A DNA stretch of 64,000 nt, taken from the NCBI GenBank assembly GCA_964036315.1, contig OZ038511.1, positions 1,355,126 to 1,419,125 of the forward strand, given 5' to 3'. The notes under the pieces are model-generated. The model made no database searches, was not told the origin of the DNA, and was given only the letters and a program-made list of their open reading frames with translations. The position numbers and the translations under genes are program-made. Shown in pieces: positions 34,739 to 48,149 of this stretch; position 1 is the stretch's first letter; each line of letters opens with the position of its first letter. Source of the stretch: Acanthosepion esculentum. Lineage: Eukaryota; Mollusca; Cephalopoda; Sepiida; Sepiidae.

Positions 34739-34789
<51 letters not shown>
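34739..34789. repeat. (TC)n(TA)n compound microsatellite
   Basis: TC run 34739-34763 passing directly into a TA run 34764-34789. Confidence 0.97.
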
Positions 34790-37321
34790 GCAGAACAAAC
34801 TTTCAGGTATAGGTCCTTTTCCTGTTGTTTTTATCACATTTCTGGTGAGCACAGGAGAATCAGGATAAAAATGAATGATTAATAAATCTGAACAACAAAT
34901 GTTCTCTTAATAATAATTTAATCACAAAGTCTGACATTTTTGCAACTGATTTCTTGTTCATCATTAGCAATTTTGGTTGGAAGTTTAATGGAATAAGAAT
35001 TAAAATCAATTAAAATCATTATTCAGTCACTTTTTGCCATTTTAAAAAGAATGGATAATAAAGAAACAAAATAAATTACTTTCATTTGCCTTTAAAAGAT
35101 CATCAAAATCAAATGACAAGATTCTTTTTATAAGAAAATGCAATTCTGTTTCAAATTTGCTTTCCATTTACATGCTGCTTACAAAGTAAAAAGTCAAAGA
35201 AATAAATACAGTGAATTATTAGATGCTGAAGTAACTGTTGCTCAATATAGGTTTTCTTTATCAACCAATACTCATGTGGACAGAACAAATGTTTCTAGAA
35301 TATCTGTCAGGTTTCTCTCTACTTTTCAACAGCTTTCAAAAGCCCCAAGTTCAGGTAAATCAACTTAACCTTATTGATAACAAAATAACAGAAGACACAG
35401 GCAAAGAAGAGATGTTGATGAAGTAAAGTGTTCTCCAAACATGAATCATCTTTGTGGCAAGCTTTTTTCTATTTGGTTAGACTTTCTGCTTGACTGAAAA
35501 ATTTTGCAATTGTTAAAAAATCATTTATTATGCGTAAAAAAATCAAGTTTATTAAAGTGATAAAAATGGACAAATTTAAATTTCCCACCTATTGTTTAGC
35601 AGAGGAAGAGAAATGAAATATGTATGCAGAAGATGTTTTACCAATTTACCTAATCAGGATAAATATTTCCATTTATTCAAAATATATTTTATATTCATTT
35701 GTCACTGACTTATTCTTTTATTCATCAACTTCTGATTACTTATTTGGCCAAAGGAAAATGATTTTTTAATTACGGGATTTGATGCAAAATTTTAAATATC
35801 AGTACTACATATGTTATAATAAATGTGAAAAGAAGACTTTTATATACTTATCAGCATACATAATTTTGTTCATATATATAATCAGATTTTCATTTATATA
35901 TATCTAGTTTTGGGGCTAAGAAAATATAACTACCATATTTGATAACATATAAAACATTTTTATTAAGTTATTATGGAGTTGATCTGGGTAAAAATATTGG
36001 GTAGTCTACAGTATCTAGGTAAATATTAGCCTCCCAAATACTTCAGTTCCTATACAAGACCCACAAGATTTTTAGTCATTTTTTTGAGAAAAAAAGATGC
36101 TTTTGTATCAATATCAATTTATGCTATAGTATCTCTTGCTGAATATTGGACTTAATCCAATCATTCTTAACAAATCGTTAAATAAAAGTTTTGTTGAAGG
36201 TCCATAATTCGAGATCTTTTCACATAGAACCTTAGGGGTCCCTGAATTTATCTTTTGACCTGTTGTTTCTTATCATCCTCATTGACTTTCAGAAAATATG
36301 AAATAGCAGAAAAATTAAAGACAAATTTTTCTGTTATTTCATTATTCTTTGCACTGCTTCAAAATCTTGTTTAAATTTTGAAGCCATGCTAACACAAGCT
36401 TAAACGTCCTGCTGCATAATTCTAAGATTCAATGATTTATTGTCAGCTTCATTTGTACTTTTTTTAAGATAAAACATAACTGGGAAAATGTGTCAAATAT
36501 GCATTTTATATTTAAACAGGTTTCTCACCAAAATAAAATAGAACTATAGCATTTTTGCAAATAATTCTTGAAGAGTAAGTACAAGCAATAAAGAGTCGAA
36601 AAAACTTCAAGGCCCTTCTAAGATATTTTTAACATTGTATAAAATGATGCTAGGCAATTTCACATCAATTTAATAGAAGCACCAAAGGTTAAAAAATAAA
36701 TATAAAAATAACTCTTAAATTATGACATTGAAAACAGAAAGAAAGTCTTTTACAATTTGAAACCATCTTCAATAATTGAAATATTTCTATTCTTCATGAG
36801 GGAAAAATCAGCCAGACCAGATGATTAGGTTCATAATATCCATTTCAATATTTAGACATATTTTTCAGATTATGAAGTTTCCTATCCTTAAGGTTTATTC
36901 TGTATTTTATTAACTTTGGCAGAAGTTTGAAATAATGCTACTTTAATTACCAAAGAATGACTAAAAACTAATAATACAAAAAAAAGTTAAGATGAATGAA
37001 CTGTTACCTCAAGGCAATGGACTGATAAGTTGTTATCTCTTCATTTCAACTCAGTAGAGTTAGAAGTAATGTCTTGAAACAATTATCAGTTAAACCCAGA
37101 TGCTTCATTGAAAGCATATTCAATTTTTCTTTTGTGATATTTTGTCTTGGCTCAACCTTTAAACTGTATTTTTTCTGGTTAGCTTGCCTTTTCATAGTGT
37201 ATAAATATATACTCATCAATAAATACATATACACACTTATACACATATATCAAGTATAAATTCTTATACCTACAAACATATATATGTGTGTATATAAATT
37301 ATACAAATTTTAAACACAAAC

Positions 37322-37324
<3 letters not shown>
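34790..37324. other. No recognised feature
   Basis: AT-rich. A 76-codon frame at 35138-35368 overlaps a second frame; it has no recognised motif and could be chance. Confidence 0.45.
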
Positions 37325-37404
<80 letters not shown>

Positions 37405-37416
37405 CATACATACATA
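37325..37416. repeat. Long (TA)n microsatellite with (CATA)n end
   Basis: About 75 bases of uninterrupted TA followed by catacatacatacata. It is the longest dinucleotide run in the window. Confidence 0.97.
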
Positions 37417-39652
37417 TAATTAAACATATATTTACACAATTTCTGAAGTTTTTAACATATATAATCTGTGTGTGTGAGAGAGAGAAATAGTGTTCTAATA
37501 TAAAATATACTAATATTCATGGCTTATATATAAACTAAACTGCTAAAAGAAATTAGAAACAGCAGTCCACTGGCTGGTTTCACATTCCTCTACTTGTAGA
37601 ACTGAACTCAAGCTGATGATGTGCATGTTGTATTTATATTATTTACACTCATATAATGTATGATGTAGTAGGTAAAGAAATATTGTAGCTATGGTAGTAG
37701 ACGTAGCAGCTATGGGATGCTGACAAGATTTAACACTGACCATAGAATGATTGTTAAAACCAGAAAGATGAGACAACCTCCATGGTGGCAGCTGCTGTAG
37801 ATTTTCTTCAGCAACAGTACCAAAGATATACCAAGAATATATGAATTTTGGACTAACATTCACAGAATGTGAAAATTGCAAGTATCCACACATGATGCAA
37901 GAACAGGACCGCTAATGTTTAACAAGGATGGTAAACAACTATTTAAAAGGAAAATTGCATTAAATTTCATTCCCTGTTCAGTATTAGTGCATTGTTCACC
38001 CATCAATACTTTGTGCAGCATATACTGCATTCGATGTAGTTTTGAAATTATTGAATATTATTGACACCATGCCATCAATTACTTTACCTCACCTGAGAAC
38101 ATCACCTTTGGACCGTGGAAGACTGGTGCCATGTTACCTGGTTTGGTATCACACTTTAATGTGTGGAGTAGACTAGATGAGTTTATGAATCCAGAATGTC
38201 AACAACATATACATGATGATAGTGGCTCTGTAACTATGTCAGATGTGTTCTGCTGAAGTTGCAAAAGCAATTAATGAGACTAGAGTTTGTCTTACAAGAG
38301 TAACATAAACAGATCTTGTTACAGACAATTTTTACCTTGTTATGCATGTTTATATATTTATATCTATATAAAGCTTTGCTTGATTTGAGAAAGCATCGTA
38401 TGTAATTGTTAAACTAAGCTTCTAAATGTGAAGTGCCTATCTATATTGAAAATTAGTTTTCCAAATTCTTATATGTATTTGGGCCCTAACAAGGCCCATG
38501 AAGCCTAGTAGCTATATCAGCCACCAAGAACAGTGTGTGACTGTCTAGACCTGTAATACAGAAGAAAAGTAGTTTCAATAATGAAGTTAAAATTTTACTT
38601 GCTTTAATCAGTCGGTTGTTGCAAAAGAAAGGCAACATGCTTTGATCATTCATGTTTTAAGCATTGTGAATGCTGGTCTATATTCAACAGACTTATTTAT
38701 TCTCTACTATGAAGCCATATAGTTTAAGTCTTTCAATATAAAAGATTTTATTCAAATTCGATAAAGAATGAAGTATTAAATAAAAATAATAATCTAAAGA
38801 TTCTTACTTGTGGCTGAATGAGAATTCGGAATATTTTGAAAATACTTTTAACTTGCAAATATCCATCATTATGACTTATTGTAAAAATGATTTGAAAAAA
38901 TGTCAAAATTGTTTTTAATAAAAATTCTTTGATTGAAAAATGTTTGAAAAAGTTGAATGAAAACAGTAAACAGATTGGCCACTAATACAAAGTCGGAAGA
39001 TTTAGCTTTGAGTTAAAAAAAAGAGGATTCACTCAAATAGGATTTAGTATTTAACAAAGTGGAAATTTGCTGAGATGAAAAAATATATTGAGCGGCTTTT
39101 CAGTTTTCCATTTTATTATCACAATGGATGTTAATGGGATTTAATAAGTTTCACTTAGTCTGGCACAAGACCAAACAAATAAAAAAAATGAGATTCTGTT
39201 TTACTTTCTAAATAAAGAGTCTGTTTTAAAAATCAGTGTTTTTAAATCTTGTCATTTTTCTTAGACACATATGTCACCAGAGTTATTTGAACCTAAACAC
39301 AAGATAGGGTGGTCTCACACACTTTCCAAGCAATGTATAAAACAGTTACTTTTTGTAGGGCTCTGAAATGTTTTTGTTACCATGTATTTCTCCTGCAAGC
39401 AAAACCTTTCCTATTTGTGTCTAAGGGAATATTCAGTTTAGAGAAATTGAGTTATCTTCAAATTTGCTTTTCTAACTTCACAGGATTAAAATAAGCAGTT
39501 GTTGGGGGAAAATATGAATAAATCTGAATTTTAATTAATATCATAAACATCAAGTGGCTGATTCAATGAAACATTCTGTCAAAAACAATTATCTTTACTC
39601 ATTTGTTTTCTAGTAATAGGGTGTTATGCACATGGACATACACACACAAAAA
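37417..39652. other. Unassigned; one less AT-rich patch
   Basis: 37560-38290 is closer to balanced composition, with frames on both strands (37639-37893 -, 37876-38064 +). In one + frame near 38070-38250, phrases such as FGPWKTGAMLPGLVSHFNVW are readable. I recognise no family, and stops are frequent. A decayed mobile element is the likeliest explanation. Confidence 0.3.
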
Positions 39653-39654
39653 TG

Positions 39655-39717
<63 letters not shown>
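39653..39717. repeat. (TG)n(TA)n compound microsatellite
   Basis: TG run about 39653-39677, tgtatgta spacer, then a TA run about 39686-39717. Confidence 0.97.
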
Positions 39718-39724
<7 letters not shown>

Positions 39725-41329
39725 ATCATATTTTTAATCAGTTTTACAAATTTACCATTTTCAAAATGTTATTTATTCAGCTCGTGATTTCAATCTTCAG
39801 AAATTGCAACATTTAATGTTGTTTCTACTTGTTAAAAAATGAGAAATGGAAATAAAAATAATAAGAAAGACAGTTGTAGAAGCTATAAGAGGCCAAATAA
39901 CTTTAAATATTTTTCTTACTGTTTTAAACATTGTTGCTTCAGTAGCCAGTATATTCCTATATAAAACATGGAAGGGATTTTGAATATCACTAAAAGTTGC
40001 TTCTTTGACTTGAATATTTATAGTTTTACTGCATTCAGAATATTTTATTAATTTCTTGCCTGAAAATAATTAGTGTGTCTATCATCCAAAACATCAAATA
40101 TACAATTTAATGAATATTTCAATAAGTTTTTATTTTATCTTCATTAAGATTTTGTCTTTGAAAACATTAAAATAAGATTATCCTTCCATCTATGTAAAAC
40201 CAATCTTTATCATAATAGTCTTATCATGTGACATACTCATGAGAGTTCTTTGATTTTTATTAGTTAAAAAAAACCCCCAAAAAACAGTGTTCCTAACTTG
40301 GTTTCACAGTGAAAACAAACAAAGAAAAAAGAACTGCAGTAAGTATTGAGAAATTGCAGGAGCTTCATCTTTAATTGGTATAAAATATTTCTATGAAAGA
40401 AAAACCTGGAATATTTTATGTCAGTACAAACTTTTTAACACATTGACAAAGAACATGAGACAAAATCTAGCCAAGCAGTTGCTGAATAATGAAATAATAT
40501 ATAATTCGTGTCAGAAAAATGTTAGTCTTATTATGAATATAATTTATGGCATATTGACATAGAGTGAACATTTTCTTAAAAATGGAATTCAATGTTTAAT
40601 CTCTCATACTAGCTTATTTAAATATTAAACAATTTTAATTGTTTTTATTCATTGCCTCTTAAATATATAATAGACATTGTCTCTATATGACCTAGAAGTA
40701 TTCTGGACATTTCAAAATTGGATTGATTGCTTATGTTGCCATAAAGTAAAATCAAGTTGGAATCTTTGCATTGGTGGCTATTTTTATATTGCATTCAAAA
40801 CATGGTTATTATTTGCATCTTAAATCTGATGGTCACTGCTGGGAAGCAAGACTTAACAATACTTCTAAAATCTTTCAATTGTTGCTTTGTATTGATTCTC
40901 ACTTCAACTGTGCTACTCTCAACAACATATTACTTTTTTCACTGGTTCTCTAGCTCTTCCCCTCTCTTTGTTCTACTAATTGTAGATTCTTCATTCTTAT
41001 GACCCATCATTTTAGTAGCTCACATGGAAAGGTTTTGCAACTTATCTATTCTTTCCCTCTCTATCAATTTTTCATCATAGTCTCATAGAACAACCACATA
41101 CAGTTCAAGAGAAAGAACCAGCTAATATTACTGTTACCATTTTCATATCCCTGTCTGGTCCATTGTATAAAAGAATCTGTATTTCTAAACATCAAATTGT
41201 CTAATTTTTCTCATCTAAAGGAAAATTTCAGCATTGTTTTAATATTTGTTCACATGGCTTAATTCAAGTTATTTGAACAATTCCTAGTAAAACAGTGTTG
41301 ATTTTGCATTCTCTTTATACTCTTCAACA
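39718..41329. other. No confident feature; may include more of the LINE-A copy that follows
   Basis: 40750-41330 is pyrimidine-rich and could hold very decayed LINE-A sequence upstream of the recognisable tail. I cannot align it by eye. Confidence 0.35.
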
Positions 41330-41610
41330 TTGCATTTCATGAATGAGATTCATTCTTTAGTTCCACCAATTCAAACTTTTACAGCTAGGATATGACATGT
41401 TACTTCCATAGAGGTGAATCACCCTCCTCTCTGTATTCCTAATATGAGGAAAATGTCCCATTTGAACAGCTTTTTCACTAGAACTGTCACTTTGTGGAAC
41501 AAACTCCTGCCTTCCAGAAAATTTATAATCTTCAAGTTGTTCAATTGTTAACTATCCTCTTTTCCTGACCTCCTCCTCTTTCATCATCTGATATACTTCA
41601 TCTATCATTA
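41330..41610 (+). pseudogene. LINE-A 3' tail
   Basis: Reads HFMNEIHSLVPPIQTFTAR (about 41337-41393), then across a stop HLNSFFTRTVTLWNKLLPSR and FIIFKLFNC (about 41460-41550). This is the C-terminal tail of LINE-A and parallels HSLIPPVQTFTART at 7415-7460. Only the tail survives, as in typical 5'-truncated LINE insertions. Confidence 0.8.
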
Positions 41611-41828
41611 CCATTTTAGCAATAACTCTCTACCATAAGTAGTTCTCTTGATCCTTGTACTTGGTGAATTGTAGTATTAGAAATATTTCATCTCTCTCCA
41701 TCTTTTTTACTTTTCATTATTATAATTGTTTACTAACTAAAGAATAAGAATCTGTTCAAATATGGCAACCATTTATATCTATTTAATAAGAGACATGAAA
41801 CTCAGTTGGACTACAGCAAGGGAGGTAA

Positions 41829-41886
41829 TTAACAATAATTATTATTCTTTGGATTACTTAATCCAAAGAATAATAATTATTGTTAA
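41829..41886. repeat. Perfect palindrome, 28-bp arms and 2-base loop
   Basis: Arms 41829-41856 and 41859-41886 are exact reverse complements, separated by ct at 41857-41858. The arm contains attattctttggatta. It could extrude as a cruciform or fold as a hairpin RNA. It is too short for a typical MITE and has no coding role that I can see. Confidence 0.95.
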
Positions 41887-44800
41887 AGTCGACATGAGAA
41901 AATCCCTATTTAATCCTGTGAACAGCAGAATATTCCACCATTGTTAACTCTGCTCAATGTGTGTATGTCTGTCTGTTATAAGTCACACTGCAGAAGCAAT
42001 CACAGATAATAATATAAATTTTTTATTATTCTTTGCAGGAACAAAGAAATATTTTTCTCTTTTTCTTTCCTCAGGAACAAATTATTTTTATTTAGAAGAA
42101 AATAAAAATTTTGATTATTTATCTATTCATGTGAAATTGAATATAAAATATTTGAGTTATCAGGATTTAATTTATCTCTTTCAAGTCATCCACTACAAAC
42201 TCACTTCTTTTAGAAAAAGGTAATGTTGAAATAATGTTAAACAAATCTTGTAAATAAAGAGGAGAGTTATTTCTATTTTTGTGCAGCCTATTCCAGGGTA
42301 AAATGTGGCATTTATGATTTTCTTGTTGCTTTCCTAGGAATTTACATTTAAAACTTCATTTCTTTAAAAATCTTAAAGGAAAACAAATTTGGATATTTGA
42401 TTAAGGATTGAAAAAATTCTCTCTTCCATTCTATGAATCTTATATATGTATTGTTTATTTAGCCATCATTGAGGAATAAACCTGAATTAATCTTATTATA
42501 ATTGATATAAACTGAAAAAATTGTTGGTGATATTTAAAAATAAAATAGAATAAACAAGTTATATCTAAAACAAATATTTGATTATTCAAGTACCTAAAAA
42601 AAAAAAATACAAAAATATTAGGCTCGGCTTGGCAAACCTAAATTTTCTGCAATATTATCACATGATTAATAGAAGCTTTTTCTATTACTCAAATAATTAT
42701 ATCTTTGTATTTTTAGTTGAAAACATTTTTTCAATCATCTTGTGCAGATAAAAACCAAACTTTTATGCGTAAACACTTTGAATTAATTGTAAAAGCAAAA
42801 AATAAATGCACAAATTTTGGGTAAATTTCTATCAAGCATGTTTAGTATGTTTTGCACTTATGTATTGCATGAGAGCAAACGTTAAGAATATCAAAATATG
42901 TTAGTTTTGCTCTGGATATTTTAATGTAAAAAATATGACATTTTTTACACAATGTATTTTTTTCCTCAATGTACCAACAGCTGTTTTTGAAAGCTTTTGT
43001 TACTCCCTGTCTGGGAAGTACAATGTCTTTTGTAATGTCTCCAATCATTGACTATATTCGTTTTATGATATTAGGTAATACAAAATGCCAGAGTTTTAGG
43101 AGAAACAGTTTGATGGGCTACAATGTAATTACATTTCAGATTAAAAGTTCTGCATATGGGTTTGCCAAGTAAGGCTGTTTATTTTTCATCCATCAGAGCC
43201 CACTTGACATCTTGACATGTAGACAGAGAATGTTTATGAATGAGAATCAATGGTCCCTGGTGCTTCCAATAGAAAATGGTGTATTGTGATGACAGCCAGC
43301 AGTAAGAGATTAGACAACTGTCTTGTACTTCCTTTCTGGACTGTCAACAAACCTTGAAAATTGCTTTTGTTTCCAATGTTTTATTCAACCAATACAGATT
43401 ATTTGCTATTAGGATATTCCTGTGTAAGCTTTGATATCAATAAGTTAAAGTTCACAAAGTGGAGAAAAGCAAATCAGGTGAAATGAAAATAAAATAAATC
43501 AAGTTTGTAGGTGTTCTTTGGAGTGCAGGAAGGCCTCTGTGTGTTTTACAAATCAATATAACTTCTTTCAGATTTTGCTTTATAAATTTTAGTGAAATTG
43601 TACTCTTGTTTGGGTATTTTGAGGAGCAATCTACTTGTTTTGATAGTTAATGCTTTACTGGTGATGATAGTTACCAAAAGTTAAACAAGAGGAAGGAACT
43701 AGTATACTATCAAGTGTCAGTTTATAAATCTTTTGTATTTTAAGTCAAATGTACCCAGATATTTTGGGGCTCCAAGGCCACATCCTGTTTGCCCCCACCC
43801 ATTTCATCTCTACAATGAATCTTTTGCTTCATTTCTGGGATTTATGCATACTGGAGATTTAAAACAGCAACTAATCTATTACTAACTACAGGATATACCT
43901 ATCTAGAGCCTTTGGTCATTTCAGGTATGAAAACTTAATAAACATTGATACTTTCTGGCTGATCTGATTGGTGTGTAAAGACGAAATCCAGTCAAGACGA
44001 AATCAGCAAAATACAAAGAACTGTTCCAGCTTAAGTTCAAATTGGAAATAGTTATTCATGATAAGTTTCATAGTCAATGTGCTCAGAGTAGTAGATTGAA
44101 AGTATTTATAAACTCTGTTTTAAAGACATATAGAAGCTATTTAACAAGTGAAAGCAAAATAACTTGACTGGTAAAGTTCAAATTTTCTTTTGTTTTTAAG
44201 TCATAATTACTTTTGATCTGAGTGGAAAAATTGTTTCTTCATTGTGTAAAAATGTGAAATAATTTGATTTTATATTTTTAAATTCAAAATTTTCTGATTT
44301 GATGTCATTTCTGATCAGCATTTTTCATATTTAAAAGATACTGAACGTCAAATTTTCATTTGATCACTAGAGTTATTTATGACTTCATTCAGTTAGTCAC
44401 ATGTCTCATAGATTTTGCCAGACTTTATGGACTAAAGCTTTATGATCTTTCATCTTGCTTTGACATCTATCATAGTCAAGAAAAGAGTGACCGGAAAGTG
44501 GCTTGTGATTCAGTTAAATAAGTTTTGAGTCAAAGAAACCAAGTTAATACCAAAGGGTATTGCCAAAACCTTCAAATGGTTTTGATCAGAATCTCTCTGA
44601 TAAAATTAAACTCATGTGCCAATCTTTTCAAAATATTCTGCATCTCAGAATCTTTCTTTCTGATTGATATCATACTGTTTGACTATATGGAACTTTTGCA
44701 AATTATTTCTCTGTTAATCCTTTCTTTCTAAATCTCTAGTGATCCATCCTTTTCTTTTCTAACCTCTATTTTATCAATAATTAGCACAATCAAGACTGAC

Positions 44801-46352
44801 ACAAAGGTTTCCTTCCTTCTGCTGCTGTTGCATGCAAATCACAAGTGGCCTCATCTGAATCCATTAGAACTGCTTTTAGCAGTGAAGGATAAAATGTCTA
44901 CTGATCCAGCAAACGAAAAGGGAACTCTGCTCTTTGATTAGAAGGCTTTAAACCACACAATTCCTCCTTTCCAAAACATGCTGTTCAGGATGTAAGCATA
45001 ACAATCAAATCTTACAGATCATAAAGAAACAATAGAAAAGAGAAGTGAATATTTATGAAAGAAACCGTTTTCATCCTTTCACCACAGTGTGCTTCCTTTT
45101 TTCTCAATGGCCAACATGGAGGTGACCTATTAATTTTCAAATTTATTATAATCAAATGAGAATTATTATTTGGAACAACTTGTGTATGTTTTTATATTCA
45201 ATGAAAACTATGCTGACACTTTTCTGCATAAATTCTGCAAAATACAGGGTCCTTTATTTAGAAAGACTGGGCTTTCAATTTGCAATATACATTTACATTC
45301 TAATATTTTGCTAAACCTTAGTCTGTAACTTACTTTTATTACATTTCATTATACCTTTAAGAACTCAAAATATTCTTTACCAAAATATCTATTTATAATA
45401 TACTGTGTGTATTTAAATATTTTTCTTGGTGCTTTACTGCAATAAAGCAAATATAAAGTAATAAGTGAATTATGTCCTTATATGGATTGCAAAATGGAGG
45501 TATGTAAACAAGTGACATATTCACTTTACAATGATTCTACTACTTGAGTAACATTGTAAAATTCATCTGCAAGTATGAAGTTAAGCACAGATATTACACT
45601 GATCCTAGGTGTCATGCTCAGATATGTAAATTTTAAGTATTCTGCTACTTATAAAGTGGTCAATATCAGTCAGTCTGGTATGAGAATAAAATATTCCATT
45701 TATACGAATGCAAAGTTTTACCAAGCATAGAAATTTATTTGTTTATTTTGAGATGACTTAAAGTGAATGAACAATTTTTCACATATTTACTCATATCTTG
45801 GGTTGTCTATTCTTCTGAAGATGAGAAATTCATGCATAAACTTACCTCAAGCAAGTAATAATTGCTTGTAGCAGTTATTTTTTTTCAATGAATGTTTTTT
45901 ACTTTCTGGCAAATTTTGTTTTAAGTATTTAGGTAGTTTATGAAGACATTGACAGAAGATGAAAACTAGATTTTCTCCTTAGAGTATGCTCACAATTCAC
46001 ACAGTCTGTCTAGTTGATACAGCCTAAAAAGTAACTGGAGCCAGTTTTGCTTGGTTTAGATAATAAGTTTTTAGGTAGAGAAAGATATATTCCTTAAATG
46101 ATTGCATTTGTAAATAAGAAGTACACTGTTTAATGGAACCCTTGCTCATCTAAATAGTCAATCTAGTTCCAAAATAATAATAAACTCCCTTGCAATTGGT
46201 ATTACTATTTAAAACACAGCATCACCACTAGACAGTATTTAAACTATAATATACACACCCTTACTTATTTGGCAAGATGTAATTAAGTAAAAGTTTCATC
46301 CCTCAACTCTGCTTGGGCTGAGAGGTCACTTACTGGCCCCCATCAGGGACAA
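41887..46352. other. No recognised feature
   Basis: AT-rich. A cag...ttag|gtaata segment at 42981-43075 mimics an exon but its translation has no recognisable content. 44700-45000 is slightly GC-richer, without motif. Confidence 0.45.
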
Positions 46353-46590
46353 ATTTTTCAAATTGAAATTTCTAGGGCACAAAAATGAGGGAAGATGACT
46401 TGGAAAATCTGATATTCACAGGACAGATTGAAGGCAAGAGGGACAGAGAAAAACAATACATAACATACTTACTGAGTTTGAGTTTTAGGAGAGATAGCAA
46501 AAAGGCAAAATTTATTAAGTTCTACAAAAAACAGGAAATTGTGGAGAGCCATGATCACCAACATTGAAGGGATACTGCACATAGAAAAAT
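46353..46590 (+). pseudogene. LINE-B 3' end fragment
   Basis: Reads LKFLGHK then EDDLENLIFTGQIEGKRDRE and KQYITYLLSLSF, frame-shifting into KNRKLWRAMITNIEG, the family's C-terminal tail. It is strongly 5'-truncated. Confidence 0.85.
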
Positions 46591-47872
46591 AAGAAGCAGC
46601 ACCAAGCAATTTTTGTACCTTCACACAGATACACTTAGTTAGTTTTGTGCATCTATAACAACAAACTTTAAATATTTGACTTTGTTTCAAACAGACTTTT
46701 ATTCTTGCTCTTAAGGAATGGAAATTTTGTTCACTCTTTCAATATTATTATTTAAAATAATCTGAATTATTACAAAAAGGAATTCTGTTTCATTTCTAAT
46801 TATATAATTTTAAAAAAAATTAATGGACTATTCTCTTTTATATTAATCACATTTACTAAAGATGTTATTTGTTTCTAAATGCTGCATCCATTTTGTTTCA
46901 TGTTATCATTGACTATAAATTCTTCTCATACTATTTTCTTAAATACTAAATTTCTTAATTTGTAGCCATTGGAGACAAAATAATATAATTTTTATTTATC
47001 AAGTGTTATATTTAATATTTCCCCTAGGTCTCGAGTAAAGTGTTATGCATAGAAGGTCTATTTGTTTTAATTCAATATGGAGGAGCATTTTATAAGCTGC
47101 ATCCATGTGATAAAAGAATAAAAGTGAAATTCATAAGGAAGTTGTAATTAGAAAATTTGGAGGTATGAGAAATATCATAGTATTAAAAGAAGATTATGAA
47201 GATATAACTAATGAGAAATATGAAGTTTCAGATCAGGAAGGCAAGAGAATGTAATACTGAATGAAGAAAATGATAATATTAAGTTTTCAAAGATAAAAAC
47301 AAGACAGAAACAAAATTGTGGAATATATAATGAATGGATATGATAAGAGGAAAAAATAATGAACATTCATACAAAGTCAATTGAAAAATAAATTTGTGAG
47401 TTGAATATAGTACTAGAAGAGGAGAATTAAGATCCTATTTGTATTAATTGGAATCATATTGATCACTGAGAGGAGGTGACCCAAGAAACAATTGAAGTAG
47501 ATGAGGAACATGTAGTTTCACCTCACTGTTGAGCAAGAACAAATAAAGGAAGTAATCGATACTAAGCATGCAAAAATATGAAATATAGATAATTAGGATG
47601 TGTATGATAATGTGTACTAGAGAGGTCAGAAAATTATATCAATATGATGAATGATTACTGACAAATACAAAGGTAATGAATGTTCATTTTGTTGAACATG
47701 ATTTTCAGGAAGATTCAAGTGATTTAAAAACAGATTCACAAACATTTAACTGTAAGTTATGTGATTGGTAATGTTAACTGCATCACCTATGAATTGGCAA
47801 GAACTGTAGACTTTTGATTTCACCTCAGTGTTCTTTGCAAGGTGATATTTTGAAGAGAAATATTCTTTATTT

Positions 47873-47875
<3 letters not shown>
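46591..47875. other. No recognised feature
   Basis: AT-rich and purine-biased (47100-47700). No coding evidence. Confidence 0.45.

Positions 47876-47932
<57 letters not shown>
47876..47932. repeat. (AT)n microsatellite
   Basis: Uninterrupted AT dinucleotides. Confidence 0.97.
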
Positions 47933-47936
<4 letters not shown>

Positions 47937-48149
47937 CATTTCACTCCAAGCAAGGCAATAAAAACACTAAAATGAAAGGGGTAAATGAGTGTTAAACAAA
48001 ATGAAAAAATACTATTAAGAAGAGAGGACAATTAAAGAACAAGGATAAAGAAGATAATGATTGACATTGTATTTAAATTTTTGAATTTCAAACTTGACTG
48101 GCAATCAAGAAACTGGAAGGAAACTTCATATGCAAGATGTCTGATAGAA

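Noticed and set aside
35138..35368. A 76-codon open frame ending near a gtaaat donor-like string
   Set aside because: Two overlapping frames of equal quality, no family, no acceptor at a sensible place.
42981..43075. Segment bounded by cag and gtaata, resembling an exon
   Set aside because: The translation has no recognisable content and the flanks lack a convincing pyrimidine tract.
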